DNA of 64,000 nt from Thermosporothrix hazakensis (GCF_003253565.1 NZ_QKUF01000003.1:1-64000), one strand, 5' to 3'; counted from the first letter of the stretch, positions 16,376 to 27,852 are shown. Program-made: numbers and translations. The notes: generated by a model from the letters alone, not told the origin.

Positions 16376-16938
16376 GTCTCCAGACTCCTTTCTTGTGACA
16401 GGTCTGCAAGGGGCTTTCTATCTATGTTTTACTACTGAGAGAACTCTTTTCTGTCTGGTTTCTTGCCTTTTTGCCGCTTGCCTGTAGTAAAGTCTTTCTG
16501 TTGAGAAAGCGCCATTCTCTTTTCTTTCTGTCTTGAAATATAGCATTCTAACGGGAGTTGGCAGGCATAAAAACAGGGTTATGCAAAGAGACTCGGAAAA
16601 ACGTTTTCTATCGCCCCTAAAAGGCCAAAAATGGTTGTGTTTGTTCGGCTTCGGTACTGCTACACCCCTTTCCTCTTTTTCTGGCAATTTGAGGCTCTAC
16701 GGGCCATTCTGAGAGGGAACCCCTGAAACGGTGAATATTGACCGGATAGGGAAACGGAGATCCGATCGTTCTGAACGTCCTCTATCTCTCATTCGCGGCG
16801 CCTCTCCTTCGGGAGTGGCATTGTTGCACTTCTGTTTCTAGCATAGCATAGAAATGCTGTTCTCTTCAGATGGGGTGATAGAAAAAGAAAAAGCCGCGTT
16901 ATCGAGAAAATGGATAACGCGGCTTGAGGTTGTGAGGG
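16376..16938. other. Intergenic region, LLM gene to htpG
   Basis: About 560 bp without a credible gene. The right end holds the htpG terminator. A leftward frame at 16418-16687 has no ribosome-binding site or recognisable motif and is not called. The promoter for the LLM gene should be near 16400-16560 but is not clear. Confidence 0.5.
16891..16925 (-). terminator. htpG terminator
   Basis: Perfect 13-bp stem (16891-16903 with 16913-16925) just past the htpG stop, followed leftward by a T-rich run (complement of AAAAAGAAAAA). Confidence 0.92.
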
Positions 16939-18819
16939 TCAGGATTGAGCGAGCAGGTTGTTCAGCCGATTGACAAAGCCGACCGGGTCTTCCAGTGGCT
17001 CGCCACTGCTGAGCTGTGATTGCTCAAAGAGCACATGCGCCCAATCTTGAAAACGCTGTTCATCTGTTTCTTGCTTGATCTTCTGAATAATGGCATGTTG
17101 CGGGTTAATTTCCAGAATCTGCTTGTCCTGAGGAAGCCGTTGCCCGTTGGCCTCAAGCAGGCGTTTCAGGCTTGGATCAATGCCATACTGATCAACGACA
17201 AGACAGGCCGGGGAACTCGTCAGGCGGTTCGTGGTGCGTACATCTTTGACTTTATCGCCCAGAACTGTCTTGAGCCGCTCAATCAGGTCTTTCGCTTCGG
17301 AGGCGGTCTTCTGCTGCTCTTCCTTCTCTTTTTCGTCAGTAAACTTGCTCAGATCAATCTCGCCTTTTGAGACTGATTGGAGCTGTTTACCGTCAAATTC
17401 GCGCAACTCGGTCTCAATAAAGTGATCGATCGGATCGGTGAATAGCAGGACCTCGATACCCTTCTGTTTGAAGATTTCCAGCAGCGGGCTGCTCTTGGCC
17501 GCGGTGTAGCTCTCGGCGATCAGATAGTAGATCTTGTCCTGCCCCTCTTTCATGCGTTTCACGTAGGTTTCGAGTGAGACATCCTGCTTGTCGCTCTCAG
17601 AGAAGGTGCTGGAGAAGCGCAGGAGTTTGGCCAGCGTATCGCGATTGCTATGATCCTCAATGATACCCTCTTTGAGCACGCGTCCGAACTCTCGCCAGAA
17701 GGTCTCGTACTTCTCCGGCTCTTTGGTTGCCATATCGTTCAGCAGGCCCAGGATCTTCTTGGTGGCATTAGAGCGCATCAAATCGATCAGGCGGTTCTGC
17801 TGCAAGATCTCACGCGAAACGTTCAAAGGTAGATCGTTTGAGTCGATGACACCACGTATAAAGCGCAGGTAGCGGGGCATCAGCTTTTCAGCGTCGTCCA
17901 TAATGAAGACGCGGCGTACATAGAGCTTGACGCCATGATGATGTTCGCGGGTCCAAAGATCGAACGGAGCCTGCCCGGGAACATAGAGCAGCATTGTGTA
18001 TTCCTGTGTGCCCTCCATCTTGCTATGCAGATAGGTGAGAGGGTCACTGAAATCGTGTGAGATATGTTTGTAGAACTCTTTGTATTCCTGATCACTGATC
18101 TCGCTTTTTGAGCGGGTCCAGAGCGCAGACGCCTTGTTGACGACCTCTTCTTCGCCCTGTTTCTCTTTGTCCTCAACGGGCATATAGATCGGGAGCTGAA
18201 TATGATCGGAATACTTGCGAATAATGGAGCGAAGCCTGTAACCATCGAGGAACTCGCTCTCGTCCTCGCGCAGATGTAACGTGACCTCAGTACCACGGGT
18301 CGGTTTCTCGACGGTTTCGAGGCTATATTCGCCTTTTCCATCTGACTCCCAGCGCACGCCTTCGCTGGCAGGTGTACCGGCTCGCCGGGTGGTCAGGGTG
18401 ACTTTGTCTGCCACAACAAAGGAGGAATAGAAGCCTACGCCGAACTGGCCGATCAGATTTGCATCCTTCTGTTTATCGCCGGTGAGCGACTTGAAGAACT
18501 CTTTTGTGCCAGAGCGGGCGATGGTGCCAATGTGTTCGATTACCTCATTGCGGCTCATGCCGATACCGTTATCACAGATAGTGATCGTGCGGGCCTCTTT
18601 ATCATACGAGACGCGGATCTTGAAATCGGCATCCCGCTCATAGAGCGAGGGATCAGAAAGCGCATCAAAACGCAACCGGTCGATTGCATCCGAGGCATTT
18701 GAAATGAGCTCGCGCAAAAAGATCTCTTTATGGCTGTAGAGAGAGTGGATCATCAGATCCAGCAGTTGCTTGACCTCAGCCTGAAAGCCAAGCGTTTCCT
18801 TTTGAGCCTCTACCGTCAT
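16939..18819 (-). CDS. htpG: Chaperone HtpG (Hsp90)
   Basis: 626 aa ATP-dependent chaperone, cytosolic dimer. N-terminal GHKL ATPase: FLRELISNASDAIDRLR, ICDNGIGMSRNEV, IGQFGVGFYSSFVV, with the middle-domain Arg of NVSREILQQ. Normal length for bacterial HtpG; the C-terminal dimerisation domain is complete. Start taken at 18819, with GGAGGT 7 bp upstream; a GTG five codons earlier overlaps that site. It lies 180 bp downstream of groEL on the same strand, so a heat-shock block is likely, though a hairpin at 18870-18914 may separate transcripts. Confidence 0.97.
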   Translation of the reverse strand: MTVEAQKETLGFQAEVKQLLDLMIHSLYSHKEIFLRELISNASDAIDRLRFDALSDPSLYERDADFKIRVSYDKEARTITICDNGIGMSRNEVIEHIGTIARSGTKEFFKSLTGDKQKDANLIGQFGVGFYSSFVVADKVTLTTRRAGTPASEGVRWESDGKGEYSLETVEKPTRGTEVTLHLREDESEFLDGYRLRSIIRKYSDHIQLPIYMPVEDKEKQGEEEVVNKASALWTRSKSEISDQEYKEFYKHISHDFSDPLTYLHSKMEGTQEYTMLLYVPGQAPFDLWTREHHHGVKLYVRRVFIMDDAEKLMPRYLRFIRGVIDSNDLPLNVSREILQQNRLIDLMRSNATKKILGLLNDMATKEPEKYETFWREFGRVLKEGIIEDHSNRDTLAKLLRFSSTFSESDKQDVSLETYVKRMKEGQDKIYYLIAESYTAAKSSPLLEIFKQKGIEVLLFTDPIDHFIETELREFDGKQLQSVSKGEIDLSKFTDEKEKEEQQKTASEAKDLIERLKTVLGDKVKDVRTTNRLTSSPACLVVDQYGIDPSLKRLLEANGQRLPQDKQILEINPQHAIIQKIKQETDEQRFQDWAHVLFEQSQLSSGEPLEDPVGFVNRLNNLLAQS

Positions 18820-18869
18820 GTACAATACCTCCACCGTAGCTTTGAGAGCTGTATTTTTCGATGTCTTTA

Positions 18870-18914
18870 TGTAGGGTCAGGGTGAACTGTGGAATGAACA
18901 ATGTGACCCCTACA
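18870..18914. promoter_or_regulatory. Inverted repeat upstream of htpG
   Basis: TGTAGGGTCA (18870-18879) pairs with TGACCCCTACA (18904-18914) with one bulged base. It sits between the groEL stop and the htpG start. It could be a groEL terminator or an htpG operator; there is no T run. Confidence 0.4.
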
Positions 18915-18998
18915 GATGCACAGGGCATCTGCGCGGGGCCACGTGCGTCTGATCCGACGGTTTCTGAACCGGTAGCTAGTATGTCAAAGGTTCTGGGT

Positions 18999-20633
<1,635 letters not shown>

Positions 20634-20648
20634 TTATTCCTCCTGAAC

Positions 20649-20700
20649 ACGACGTTCTAAACAGAGCATTGCGCTTGTCAGTATGACGACGTGCTAAACA
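20649..20700. repeat. 15-bp direct repeat in groES-groEL gap
   Basis: ACGACGTTCTAAACA (20649-20663) recurs as ACGACGTGCTAAACA (20686-20700), one mismatch, 37 bp apart start to start. On the coding strand each contains TTAGCAC or TTAGAAC, like one half of a CIRCE element, but no inverted half follows. Confidence 0.5.
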
Positions 20701-20715
20701 CAAACAACTTCTACC

Positions 20716-21006
20716 TTATCCCAGAACTGCCAGGATATCGCTCTCCCTCATTACAAGGTACTCTTCGTTCTCGATCTTGACTTCTGTTCCACTATATTTC
20801 GCGAACAGTACCTGATCCCCTTCCTTGACTTCCATCGTAACGCGAGTCCCATTCTCCAGCAGTTTCCCGCTGCCCACTGCAACGACTGTACCCTGCTGGG
20901 GTTTCTCTTTCGCGGTATCAGGAAGAACGATACCACTGCGGGTGACTTCTTCTTTGGCCGCAGGTTTCACTAAGACGCGATCACCTACAGGACGAATAGT
21001 AGGCAT
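20716..21006 (-). CDS. groS: Co-chaperonin GroES
   Basis: 96 aa GroEL lid. Seen: [42 protein letters not shown] sequence (mobile loop at ~18-35), [13 protein letters not shown] and the final ESDILAVL. The ATG at 21006 has AAGGAGGAATTC immediately upstream. First gene of the groES-groEL unit with a recognisable promoter (21067-21093) and a small stem in the leader. Confidence 0.97.
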   Translation of the reverse strand: MPTIRPVGDRVLVKPAAKEEVTRSGIVLPDTAKEKPQQGTVVAVGSGKLLENGTRVTMEVKEGDQVLFAKYSGTEVKIENEEYLVMRESDILAVLG

Positions 21007-21483
21007 GAATTCCTCCTTTTGCTTCAATCGATGTTGAAGCGTGCCTCAATTTTCTTCTCTATCTTCATTGTAAAGGAGAAGGTGAGGAGGCAACCGGTTT
21101 AGTTATGGATCTGGTGAATACTTTCAGCGTTCCTGATCGACAGACGGCATCACTTCGAGGATGCCTGCTGTTCCGCAATACTATATAGCATATGGAATAT
21201 TAGAAAGCCGTAAGAGAAATATTAGAATAATGTTGGAATTTCTTCTCCCGGGAAATACTCCGCTTCAAGCTCCCTGACTATAGTCCTGTGCTCACTGAGA
21301 ATTTCTAGCCAGGAAGCATGACCGGGCCCCAAAGATTTGTTATGCTTACCGGGGGCTCGTTGACGCAGATAAATACTGTGATGTTTCCGCCTCCACCATG
21401 ACGTATTTTGCTGGTATGTAGAACGTAAAGAAACATATTGAACTGATAACACGTGTACAGATCAAACAGGGGAGTCTTTTTGT
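21007..21483. other. Divergent region groES / receiver protein
   Basis: About 480 bp. Left part: groES promoter and leader stem (21021-21027 with 21034-21040). Right part near 21450: an ACACGTGT palindrome and GGGGAG ribosome-binding site for the + strand receiver protein. No CIRCE element (TTAGCACTC-N9-GAGTGCTAA) is present. No gene seen. Confidence 0.5.
21067..21093 (-). promoter_or_regulatory. Putative groES promoter
   Basis: Leftward TTGCCT (21093-21088), 15-bp spacer, TACAAT (21072-21067). The spacer is short, but the boxes are good and the site lies 60 bp before the groES start. The predicted leader carries a perfect 7-bp inverted repeat, GCTTCAA (21021-21027) with TTGAAGC (21034-21040). 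Confidence 0.45.
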
Positions 21484-22971
21484 ATGTCTGGTGTACGTGA
21501 GAATATAGCCGCTAAGGGTGTACTGGCGTATAATAGCGAGACAAATCGGCTGGAGCTGGATGGATATGAGTTGCAGCGGGGCGAATCTATCGAGATTCAT
21601 GTTTTGGGATCCTGGATCCCGGGACAAATCGCTCTGGATTCGGGCGGCTGGTATCTATTTACGCTTGACCATGTGGGGATTCGGTTGCATAGTGGCTTGC
21701 CTGCACGCTTTTGTGACTCGCGGCGCTCGCTGGTAACAAAGAATGATAGCCTCCAACCCTCCTTTACTCCGCCTCCCTATGTGCTGATAGTCGATGATGA
21801 CCCGGGCCTGCTGGATGCTTTGCCGCGCACCGTCTCTCTGCGTATTCCGGGCATTCGTATCGATATTGCCTCATCCTCGACCGAGGCTTTACGCCTGATA
21901 CATGATAATCGTTACGATGCGATCATCAGTGATATCAAGATGCCGGGGATGGATGGCTTCGAGCTGCTGGAGCAGGCACGTAAGGTACGACCTGAGGTCC
22001 CTGTGCTGCTGATTACCGGTCATGGTGAGCATGATCTGGCGATTCGAGCGCTACGCGGTGGTGCATATGATTATATCCCCAAGCCCGTTGATCGTGATAC
22101 GCTGATCGCGGCATTGTTGCGAGCAATTCAGGCATGTCAGTTACGGCGGCGGGTGGAAGAGCAACAGTTAGCGCTGGAAATCCATGCTCGCTCGCTTGAG
22201 TTGCAGGTACAACAGCGAACCCATGAGCTGTTTGAAGCCAATGCTACCAAAGATAAGGTTATCAGTCTGGTCAGCAGTGATTTGAAGGTGCCGCTTGCAC
22301 GCTTAAAAGAGATGACCCAATTGATTCGACGCAAGCTCAGCAATGCGGACGTCGCCGAACTGGTCAGCCGGGGGTTTGCAGATATTGAGAGTCATCTTGA
22401 GCGGACCGAGGAGCTGGTCCAGGAGCTTCTGAACACATCTCGCATTGATGCAGGAAAGTTTATCGTTCACCGAGTACGTCAGAATCTGGTTGAGCTTTGT
22501 CGTACCTTCCTTGAGGAGTTCTGCACTGAGCAAAATGCATGTGTGACCTGTCAGTTTCTGGGTATGGAACTGGAAGCGGATGTAGATGCCGATCGCATCG
22601 CGCAGGTGTTACGCACGCTGCTCTCGAATGCATGTAAGCATGCCTCGAAGGAAGCTCCCATTACGATCACACTTCAGCAGTCGGGAGACGAGGCGATTAT
22701 CAGCATCCGGAATGTGAGGAACGTGGAGGGGCCTGGCTCAGGGCTCTATGTTGCCCGGAAGATCATCGAGCGCCATGAAGGGCATCTGGAGATTCAGAGC
22801 TTTCCCCATGATCGCTGTGCCTTCTTCCTGATCCTGCCTTTACCTGCTGACGTACCGATGGCGCAACAGCAAGCTTCCCCGATGTTGCCGCGCACGCTTG
22901 CGGTCTGGACACTATCCGAACAGCTTCATGAGGAGGCATCTGGAACAAAACCTTCTCAACCGCCTGTATAA
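21484..22971 (+). CDS. Receiver domain fused to degenerate histidine-kinase-like module
   Basis: 495 aa, cytoplasmic. Residues ~5-80 resemble DUF5348 (LELDGYELQRGESIEIHVLG). Residues ~98-215 are a receiver domain with acidic pocket Asp104-106, phospho-acceptor Asp150 (ISDIKMPGMDG) and Lys200. A coiled coil (~217-255) leads to a HisKA-like helix pair where the phospho-acceptor motif reads VSSDLKVPL: Ser265 stands where His is expected. The C-terminal HATPase keeps the N box (SNACKHA, ~381-387) and a G2-like GSGLYVARKI but lacks a recognisable DxGxG G1 box. It probably acts as an output or scaffold of phosphorelay rather than an autokinase (inferred). No partner kinase is adjacent. Confidence 0.8.
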   Translation: MSGVRENIAAKGVLAYNSETNRLELDGYELQRGESIEIHVLGSWIPGQIALDSGGWYLFTLDHVGIRLHSGLPARFCDSRRSLVTKNDSLQPSFTPPPYVLIVDDDPGLLDALPRTVSLRIPGIRIDIASSSTEALRLIHDNRYDAIISDIKMPGMDGFELLEQARKVRPEVPVLLITGHGEHDLAIRALRGGAYDYIPKPVDRDTLIAALLRAIQACQLRRRVEEQQLALEIHARSLELQVQQRTHELFEANATKDKVISLVSSDLKVPLARLKEMTQLIRRKLSNADVAELVSRGFADIESHLERTEELVQELLNTSRIDAGKFIVHRVRQNLVELCRTFLEEFCTEQNACVTCQFLGMELEADVDADRIAQVLRTLLSNACKHASKEAPITITLQQSGDEAIISIRNVRNVEGPGSGLYVARKIIERHEGHLEIQSFPHDRCAFFLILPLPADVPMAQQQASPMLPRTLAVWTLSEQLHEEASGTKPSQPPV

Positions 22972-23147
22972 CACGTCCCTCCTGGAAACAATTCATCTTT
23001 GTCTGTAGAAAGCCTCCGGCTGTGAGGAGGTTGAATATATCTGTCTTTTTTTTCCTTTCTTTCCTCACTTCCTGCCCCTCTTCTGAATTGCATCGGTGTA
23101 TTTATGTCTATTAAAATTGCAATGCCCTGCTATTGCTTTGTGATGTT

Positions 23148-23165
23148 CTTTCTTTGCAAAGAAAG
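23148..23165. promoter_or_regulatory. Perfect 18-bp palindrome (operator candidate)
   Basis: CTTTCTTTG followed by its exact complement CAAAGAAAG, ending 12 bp before the -35 box of the DUF485-symporter promoter. The position suits an activator or repressor binding as a dimer. Confidence 0.55.
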
Positions 23166-23177
23166 TAGATCAGTTCA

Positions 23178-23206
23178 TTGCATTTTCTATCAATTTATGC
23201 TACAAA
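23178..23206 (+). promoter_or_regulatory. Promoter of the DUF485-symporter operon
   Basis: TTGCAT (23178-23183), 17 bp, TACAAA (23201-23206), about 85 bp before the DUF485 start codon. Confidence 0.6.
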
Positions 23207-23292
23207 GTAGGGTATTATTATATGCATGGCGGTAAGGCATCTGCTTTACGCCCTGGACGGTTTGTTTCCGTTGAAATTGTGGAGGTTCTCCT

Positions 23293-23643
23293 ATGGACGA
23301 TGCCGTCTCTCGAAGCGAACGTCCTGTCACAGCCGCTACACAGGACTGGCAAGCGATCGAGCAGGACAATGATTTTCGTGCACTGGTCCGGACAAAACGC
23401 AATTTTATTCTCCCCGCAACCGTTTTCTTCCTGGTCTATTACTTCGCTTTTTTGATTATTGTTGGCTACGTTCCTGAATTCGCGAATGCGTCAGTACTGG
23501 GCAATATTAATGTTGCCTATCTGTTTGCCCTCTCGCAGTTTATTGTGACCTGGCTCTTAATGGGACTCTACGTCTGGCGTGCCGGGAAATTCGATGCGAT
23601 GGCGCAGCGTATTCTTGAGAAAGTACGTGGAGGGCAGGCATGA
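23293..23643 (+). CDS. DUF485 membrane protein (symporter small subunit)
   Basis: 116 aa with two transmembrane helices (about residues 41-62 LPATVFFLVYYFAFLIIVGY and 74-95) and the conserved RTKRNFILPATVFFL and MGLYVWRAGKFDAMA segments of DUF485 (YjcH-like). Such proteins are encoded with ActP-type acetate/monocarboxylate symporters. GGAGG before the ATG; its stop overlaps the next start by 4 nt (ATGA), so the two are translationally coupled. Confidence 0.92.
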   Translation: MDDAVSRSERPVTAATQDWQAIEQDNDFRALVRTKRNFILPATVFFLVYYFAFLIIVGYVPEFANASVLGNINVAYLFALSQFIVTWLLMGLYVWRAGKFDAMAQRILEKVRGGQA

Positions 23644-25259
23644 CAAAAGAGATGCAGACCCTGCTGATGTTTGGGGTCATTGTTGTGATCACACTGGTTG
23701 TCACGTACTGGGCCTCTCGCCGTATGCGTACGACCACCGACTTCTATGCAGCCGGGCGGCGCATTGGTGGGCTGCAAAATGGTTTGGCCGTTGCTGGTGA
23801 CTATATGTCCGCCGCGTCGTTTCTAGGAATCGCCGGGTTGATTGCTTTCTTCGGATATGACGGCTTTATGTACTCGGTAGGCTTCCTGGTTGCCTACCTG
23901 ACCGTGCTGTTTCTGGTCGCGGAGCCGCTGCGCAACACTGGAAAGTTTACGATGGCCGATGTGCTTTCCTTCCGTCTACGTCAGCGCTCAGTGCGCACTG
24001 TGGCGGCGCTCTCAACGCTTGCGGTTACGTTGATCTATATGATCGCGCAGATGGTAGGAGCGGGTTCACTGGTTAATATTCTGGTGCCGACGCTTGACTA
24101 TAACCTTGCCATTATCATCGTTGGCGTCCTGATGATCTGTTATGTGGTCTTCGGCGGTATGCTTGCGACGACATGGGTGCAGATTATCAAGGCCGTGTTG
24201 CTGATGGGAGGAACGTTCCTGCTCTCATTACTGGTGTTGTCGCATTATAACTTCTCTATTTCGGCCTTTTTTGATGCGATCAACCATGTGACGGGTCAGT
24301 ATTGTACCGCTGGTGGTGTATTGAAGAATGGTCAATGCACGGTGGGCGTGCCTGTGACCAAAACGTTCTTGCAGCCGGGACTGAAATATCACGGCACCTT
24401 TGGCCAACTTGACCTGATCTCTCTGGGTCTGGCGCTGGTGCTTGGCACTGCGGGCCTGCCTCACATACTGATGCGCTTCTATACTGTGCCCAATGCACGC
24501 ACGGCTCGCTCGTCTGTGGTCTGGGCAACTGTCTTAATCGGCATTTTCTACATCTTAACGACATTTCTGGGATTTGGTGCGGCCCTGCTGGTGGGAAAGG
24601 AGCACATCAAAAATCAGAACCTTGCGGCACCGTTGCTGGCTGAAAGCGTTGGTGGACCGATTTTCCTGGCCTTTATTGCGGCAGTTGCGTTCGCGACGAT
24701 TCTGGCCGTGGTGGCCGGTCTGACCATTGCGGGCTCTTCGGCTTTTGCACATGATATCTGGGTCAACGTGATTAAGGGTGGCAAAGAGAACGAGCGCGAA
24801 CAGGTGCTTGTCGCGAAGGTCACGGCGGTGGTGATCGGTTTGGTCTCCATCGGGCTGGCGCTGCTCTTGCGCAATAGCAATGTCGCTTTCCTGGTAGGGC
24901 TGGCGTTTGCGGTTGCCGCAAGTGCGAATGTGCCGGCGATTGTGCTCACCCTGTTCTGGCGGCGCTTTAATACTGCCGGGATGATAGCCGGGATGCTGGC
25001 TGGACTGATTTCCTCTATCCTGCTGATCGTGGTCAGTCCGGCAATTATGGGGATTGATCCTCCTGGTACGCCTGCCAGTGCTGCGCACCTGATTCAGGCT
25101 CCGGCCCTGTTCCCGCTGGAAAATCCCGGCCTGATCTCGATCCCGCTTGGTTTCCTTGTCGCTATTGTTGTTTCTCTACTGACACGTGACGAAGCGGCTC
25201 GGGAGGCCTTTAGCGAGACGAATGTGCGAGCAAATCTTGGCATTAATGCTGAGGAGTAG
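23640..25259 (+). CDS. Sodium:solute symporter (ActP-like monocarboxylate transporter)
   Basis: 539 aa SSS-family (LeuT-fold) secondary transporter with about 13 membrane segments. Seen: RRMRTTTDFYAAGRRIGG, NGLAVAGDYMSAASFLGIAG (ion-binding first helix), GTAGLPHILMRFYTV, SSAFAHDIWVN. These match the acetate/pyruvate group (ActP) more than sugar or proline carriers. It would import a short carboxylate with Na+. Paired with DUF485, and a terminator with T tail follows. Confidence 0.92.
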   Translation: MTKEMQTLLMFGVIVVITLVVTYWASRRMRTTTDFYAAGRRIGGLQNGLAVAGDYMSAASFLGIAGLIAFFGYDGFMYSVGFLVAYLTVLFLVAEPLRNTGKFTMADVLSFRLRQRSVRTVAALSTLAVTLIYMIAQMVGAGSLVNILVPTLDYNLAIIIVGVLMICYVVFGGMLATTWVQIIKAVLLMGGTFLLSLLVLSHYNFSISAFFDAINHVTGQYCTAGGVLKNGQCTVGVPVTKTFLQPGLKYHGTFGQLDLISLGLALVLGTAGLPHILMRFYTVPNARTARSSVVWATVLIGIFYILTTFLGFGAALLVGKEHIKNQNLAAPLLAESVGGPIFLAFIAAVAFATILAVVAGLTIAGSSAFAHDIWVNVIKGGKENEREQVLVAKVTAVVIGLVSIGLALLLRNSNVAFLVGLAFAVAASANVPAIVLTLFWRRFNTAGMIAGMLAGLISSILLIVVSPAIMGIDPPGTPASAAHLIQAPALFPLENPGLISIPLGFLVAIVVSLLTRDEAAREAFSETNVRANLGINAEE

Positions 25260-25281
25260 AGCGCCAGAGGCTCTTCTATGT

Positions 25282-25317
25282 ACCGGCCTGTCCTACCCGG
25301 CAGGTCGGTTTTGCTCT
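25282..25317 (+). terminator. Symporter operon terminator
   Basis: Nine-bp stem (25282-25290 with 25301-25309, one G:T pair) followed by TTTTGCTCTTTTT, 22 bp after the symporter stop. Confidence 0.85.
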
Positions 25318-25453
25318 TTTTCCTATAGAAATATGCTCGTTTGCTCGGTAGAATGTGATACTATTATCAGTAGCGCTCCTGTTTTTGCGATTTTAATCCT
25401 TGACAGATAACCTTTTATCTTGTGAGAGCGGTAGAAAGGAGTTACCACATTCT

Positions 25454-26647
25454 ATGGTTTCTTCCCACACAGAAGTAACGAGCGATCAGTATAAGCCTCG
25501 CAAAGAAGATCGGTTTAGTTTTGGCCTCTGGACAGTAGGGAATCGCGGGCGTGATCCCTTTGGTGATTTTGTGCGTCCCGAGCTTGCCCCGGTGAAAACA
25601 GTACAGAAGCTTGCCGAATTGGGAGCCTGGGGGGTCAGCTTCCATGACAACGACCTTGTTCCATTTGGAGCATCTGCACAGGAGCGTGACCGCATTGTCC
25701 GTGAGTTCAAGAAAGCACTCGCAGACAATGATATGGTGGTGCCGATGGCGACCACAAACCTCTTTTTCCATCCGATATTTAAGGACGGGGCCTTTACTGC
25801 GGTTGATCCTGCCGTGCGGGCCTTTGCTTTGCAGAAGACAATGGCGGCGATCGATCTCGGTGCTGAAGTTGGCGCGAAAACCTATGTCTTCTGGGGCGGG
25901 CGCGAGGGCGTCGATGCGGAGGCCTCAAAAGATCCGGTGGAGTCGGTTAAGCGGATGCGTGAGGCGCTTAATTTCCTGATCCAGTATGTGAAGGATCAGG
26001 GCTATGAGATGCGCTTTGCTCTTGAACCCAAGCCCAATGAGCCGCGTTCGGATACTTATTTGCCAACCATCGGACATATGCTGGCCTTTATCAACACGCT
26101 GGATGATCCCTCTATGGTTGGCGTGAATCCGGAAGTGGCTCATGAACATATGGCTGGCTTGAACTTTGTGCATGGCGTCGCTCAGGCACTGGACGCGGGC
26201 AAATTGTTCCATATTGACCTGAACGATCAGAAGGGCCCGCGCTATGATCAGGATTTCCGCTTTGGTAGTGAAAATATCAAGAGTATGTTCTTCCTGGTCA
26301 AGCTGCTTGAGGAGAAGGGCTACACGGGCGCACGCCACTTTGATGCGCACGCCTATCGCACCGAGGACGAGCAGGGAGTCTGGGATTTCGCGCTCGGTTG
26401 TATGCGAACGTACAATATGTTAAAAGAGAAGGTGCGCCGTTTTAACGCTGATCCTGAGATCAAGGCCCTGCTACAGCAGTTGCATGGTGGCGATCAGACA
26501 TATGGTGGCCTGTTAGGGGAATACAGCAAAGAGAAAGCGCAGAAACTGAAGGGGACTCAGTTCGATGTTGATGTGCTGGCAAATCGCGGGTATCAGTATG
26601 AGAAGCTCGATCAACTCACGATTGAAATTCTTCTGGGTACTCGCTAG
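25454..26647 (+). CDS. xylA: Xylose isomerase
   Basis: 397 aa TIM-barrel metal-dependent aldose-ketose isomerase of the short (actinobacterial-type) class. Seen: [16 protein letters not shown], catalytic His in [18 protein letters not shown], metal Glu/Asp ligands in [22 protein letters not shown] and [15 protein letters not shown]. Converts D-xylose to D-xylulose. The ATG at 25454 has AAAGGAG upstream at 12 nt; an earlier TTG frame extension (25400) is less likely. No xylulokinase or xylose transporter is adjacent; a terminator follows. Confidence 0.95.
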   Translation: MVSSHTEVTSDQYKPRKEDRFSFGLWTVGNRGRDPFGDFVRPELAPVKTVQKLAELGAWGVSFHDNDLVPFGASAQERDRIVREFKKALADNDMVVPMATTNLFFHPIFKDGAFTAVDPAVRAFALQKTMAAIDLGAEVGAKTYVFWGGREGVDAEASKDPVESVKRMREALNFLIQYVKDQGYEMRFALEPKPNEPRSDTYLPTIGHMLAFINTLDDPSMVGVNPEVAHEHMAGLNFVHGVAQALDAGKLFHIDLNDQKGPRYDQDFRFGSENIKSMFFLVKLLEEKGYTGARHFDAHAYRTEDEQGVWDFALGCMRTYNMLKEKVRRFNADPEIKALLQQLHGGDQTYGGLLGEYSKEKAQKLKGTQFDVDVLANRGYQYEKLDQLTIEILLGTR

Positions 26648-26686
26648 CAGGTAGGCGCTTCCTGACAGTATTGTATTTTCCTGCGA

Positions 26687-26723
26687 GAAGGCGTCCAAGA
26701 GCGAGGCTGGACGTCTTCTTTCT
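26687..26723 (+). terminator. xylA terminator
   Basis: Eleven-bp stem (26687-26697 with 26708-26718, one G:T pair) followed by TTTCTCTC, 40 bp after the xylA stop. Confidence 0.75.
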
Positions 26724-26815
26724 CTCATCATCGGTCGAGATATTGCATAATAAACAGCAAAATGAGATGATACAGCATAGAAGCAGGCGTCTTTGTCAGG
26801 GAGGTATCTTTTGTT

Positions 26816-27814
26816 ATGGTAGTGCCATCAGATGAGCAGATAAGACGGGAGGAACAGGCCGCCGATATGCCTTCAACCCCTACATATTCAATTGTTGCCC
26901 CTGTTTTTGATGAGGAGGAGACGTTACCCCATTTTTATCAGACAGTGGTGAACGTGATGGAGGAGGTTGGAGAGCCGTTTGAGCTGGTGCTGATAAATGA
27001 TGGAAGCCGTGACGGGTCGTATGAGATTATGCGTCAGCTCCATGCGCGTGATGGGCGGGTTCGGGTGATTAACTTCTCCCGCAACTTCGGACACCAGATC
27101 GCGATCTCTGCCGGGCTGGATTATGCCCGAGGCAAAGCTGTGGTAATTATCGACTCGGATTTGCAGGATCCGCCTGAAGTTATCCCTGAACTGATCGAGC
27201 GCTGGAAGGAAGGAGCTCAGGTCGTCTATGCGCAGCGAAGCCATAGACGCGGTGAGACGTTTTTTAAGCTCTGGACGGCGGCGCTCTTTTACCGTTTGAT
27301 TGAACGCATTACCTCTGTTCGGATTCCTCGTGATACCGGTGATTTTCGCTTGCTTGATCGGCATGTCGTTGATGTCCTGGTCCAGATGCGGGAACAGCAT
27401 CGCTTTATGCGTGGGCTTTCTGTCTGGGTTGGATTTCGTCAGGTCATGGTGCCCTATGAGCGGCATGAGCGCTTTGCTGGAACTACCAAGTATCCTCTGC
27501 GCAAGATGGTTAAGTTCTCGCTTGACGCGATTACCAGTTTCAGTCATTTGCCTTTGAAGCTGGCGACCACTTTTGGCTTTATTCTGGCAATTATCAGTCT
27601 GCTTGGTATTCTGGTGGCGGCTGCTATTCGCCTGTTTACCGGGCAGATTGTGGGTCAGGCGTCAACTCTGATCCTGGTCCTCTTTATGGGGGGCATTCAG
27701 CTCATCTTCCTGGGCATTATTGGTGAGTATCTCGGGCGTATTTATGATGAGGTTCGCAGGCGTCCGCTCTATATTGTGAGCGAGGTACTTGATTCAGAAG
27801 AAGGGAAGAAATAA
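26816..27814 (+). CDS. GT2 glycosyltransferase with C-terminal membrane anchor
   Basis: 332 aa, GtrB/ArnC/DPM-synthase-like. GT-A domain: [60 protein letters not shown] (DxD-like), then [12 protein letters not shown]. Two membrane helices at ~245-268 and ~280-303 ([39 protein letters not shown]). It would load a sugar from a nucleotide donor onto a polyprenyl phosphate at the inner membrane face. GGGAGG ahead of the ATG. Stands alone. Confidence 0.92.
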   Translation: MVVPSDEQIRREEQAADMPSTPTYSIVAPVFDEEETLPHFYQTVVNVMEEVGEPFELVLINDGSRDGSYEIMRQLHARDGRVRVINFSRNFGHQIAISAGLDYARGKAVVIIDSDLQDPPEVIPELIERWKEGAQVVYAQRSHRRGETFFKLWTAALFYRLIERITSVRIPRDTGDFRLLDRHVVDVLVQMREQHRFMRGLSVWVGFRQVMVPYERHERFAGTTKYPLRKMVKFSLDAITSFSHLPLKLATTFGFILAIISLLGILVAAAIRLFTGQIVGQASTLILVLFMGGIQLIFLGIIGEYLGRIYDEVRRRPLYIVSEVLDSEEGKK

Positions 27815-27820
27815 GGATGT

Positions 27821-27850
27821 GGGAGAGCCAGTAGAACAGCTCTCCCAATT
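27821..27850 (+). terminator. GT2 terminator
   Basis: Perfect 8-bp stem (27821-27828 with 27839-27846) followed by AATTGTTT, between the GT2 gene and the convergent DUF2795 gene. Confidence 0.7.
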
Positions 27851-27852
27851 GT

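Larger units (their letters stand above)
22972..23292. other. Intergenic region upstream of the symporter operon
   Basis: About 320 bp without a gene. It contains a perfect 18-bp palindrome (23148-23165) and, 13 bp later, a good promoter (23178-23206). Confidence 0.5.

Noticed and set aside
21041..21120. CIRCE element for HrcA upstream of groES
   Set aside because: No TTAGCACTC-N9-GAGTGCTAA arrangement is present; only single half-site-like words downstream.
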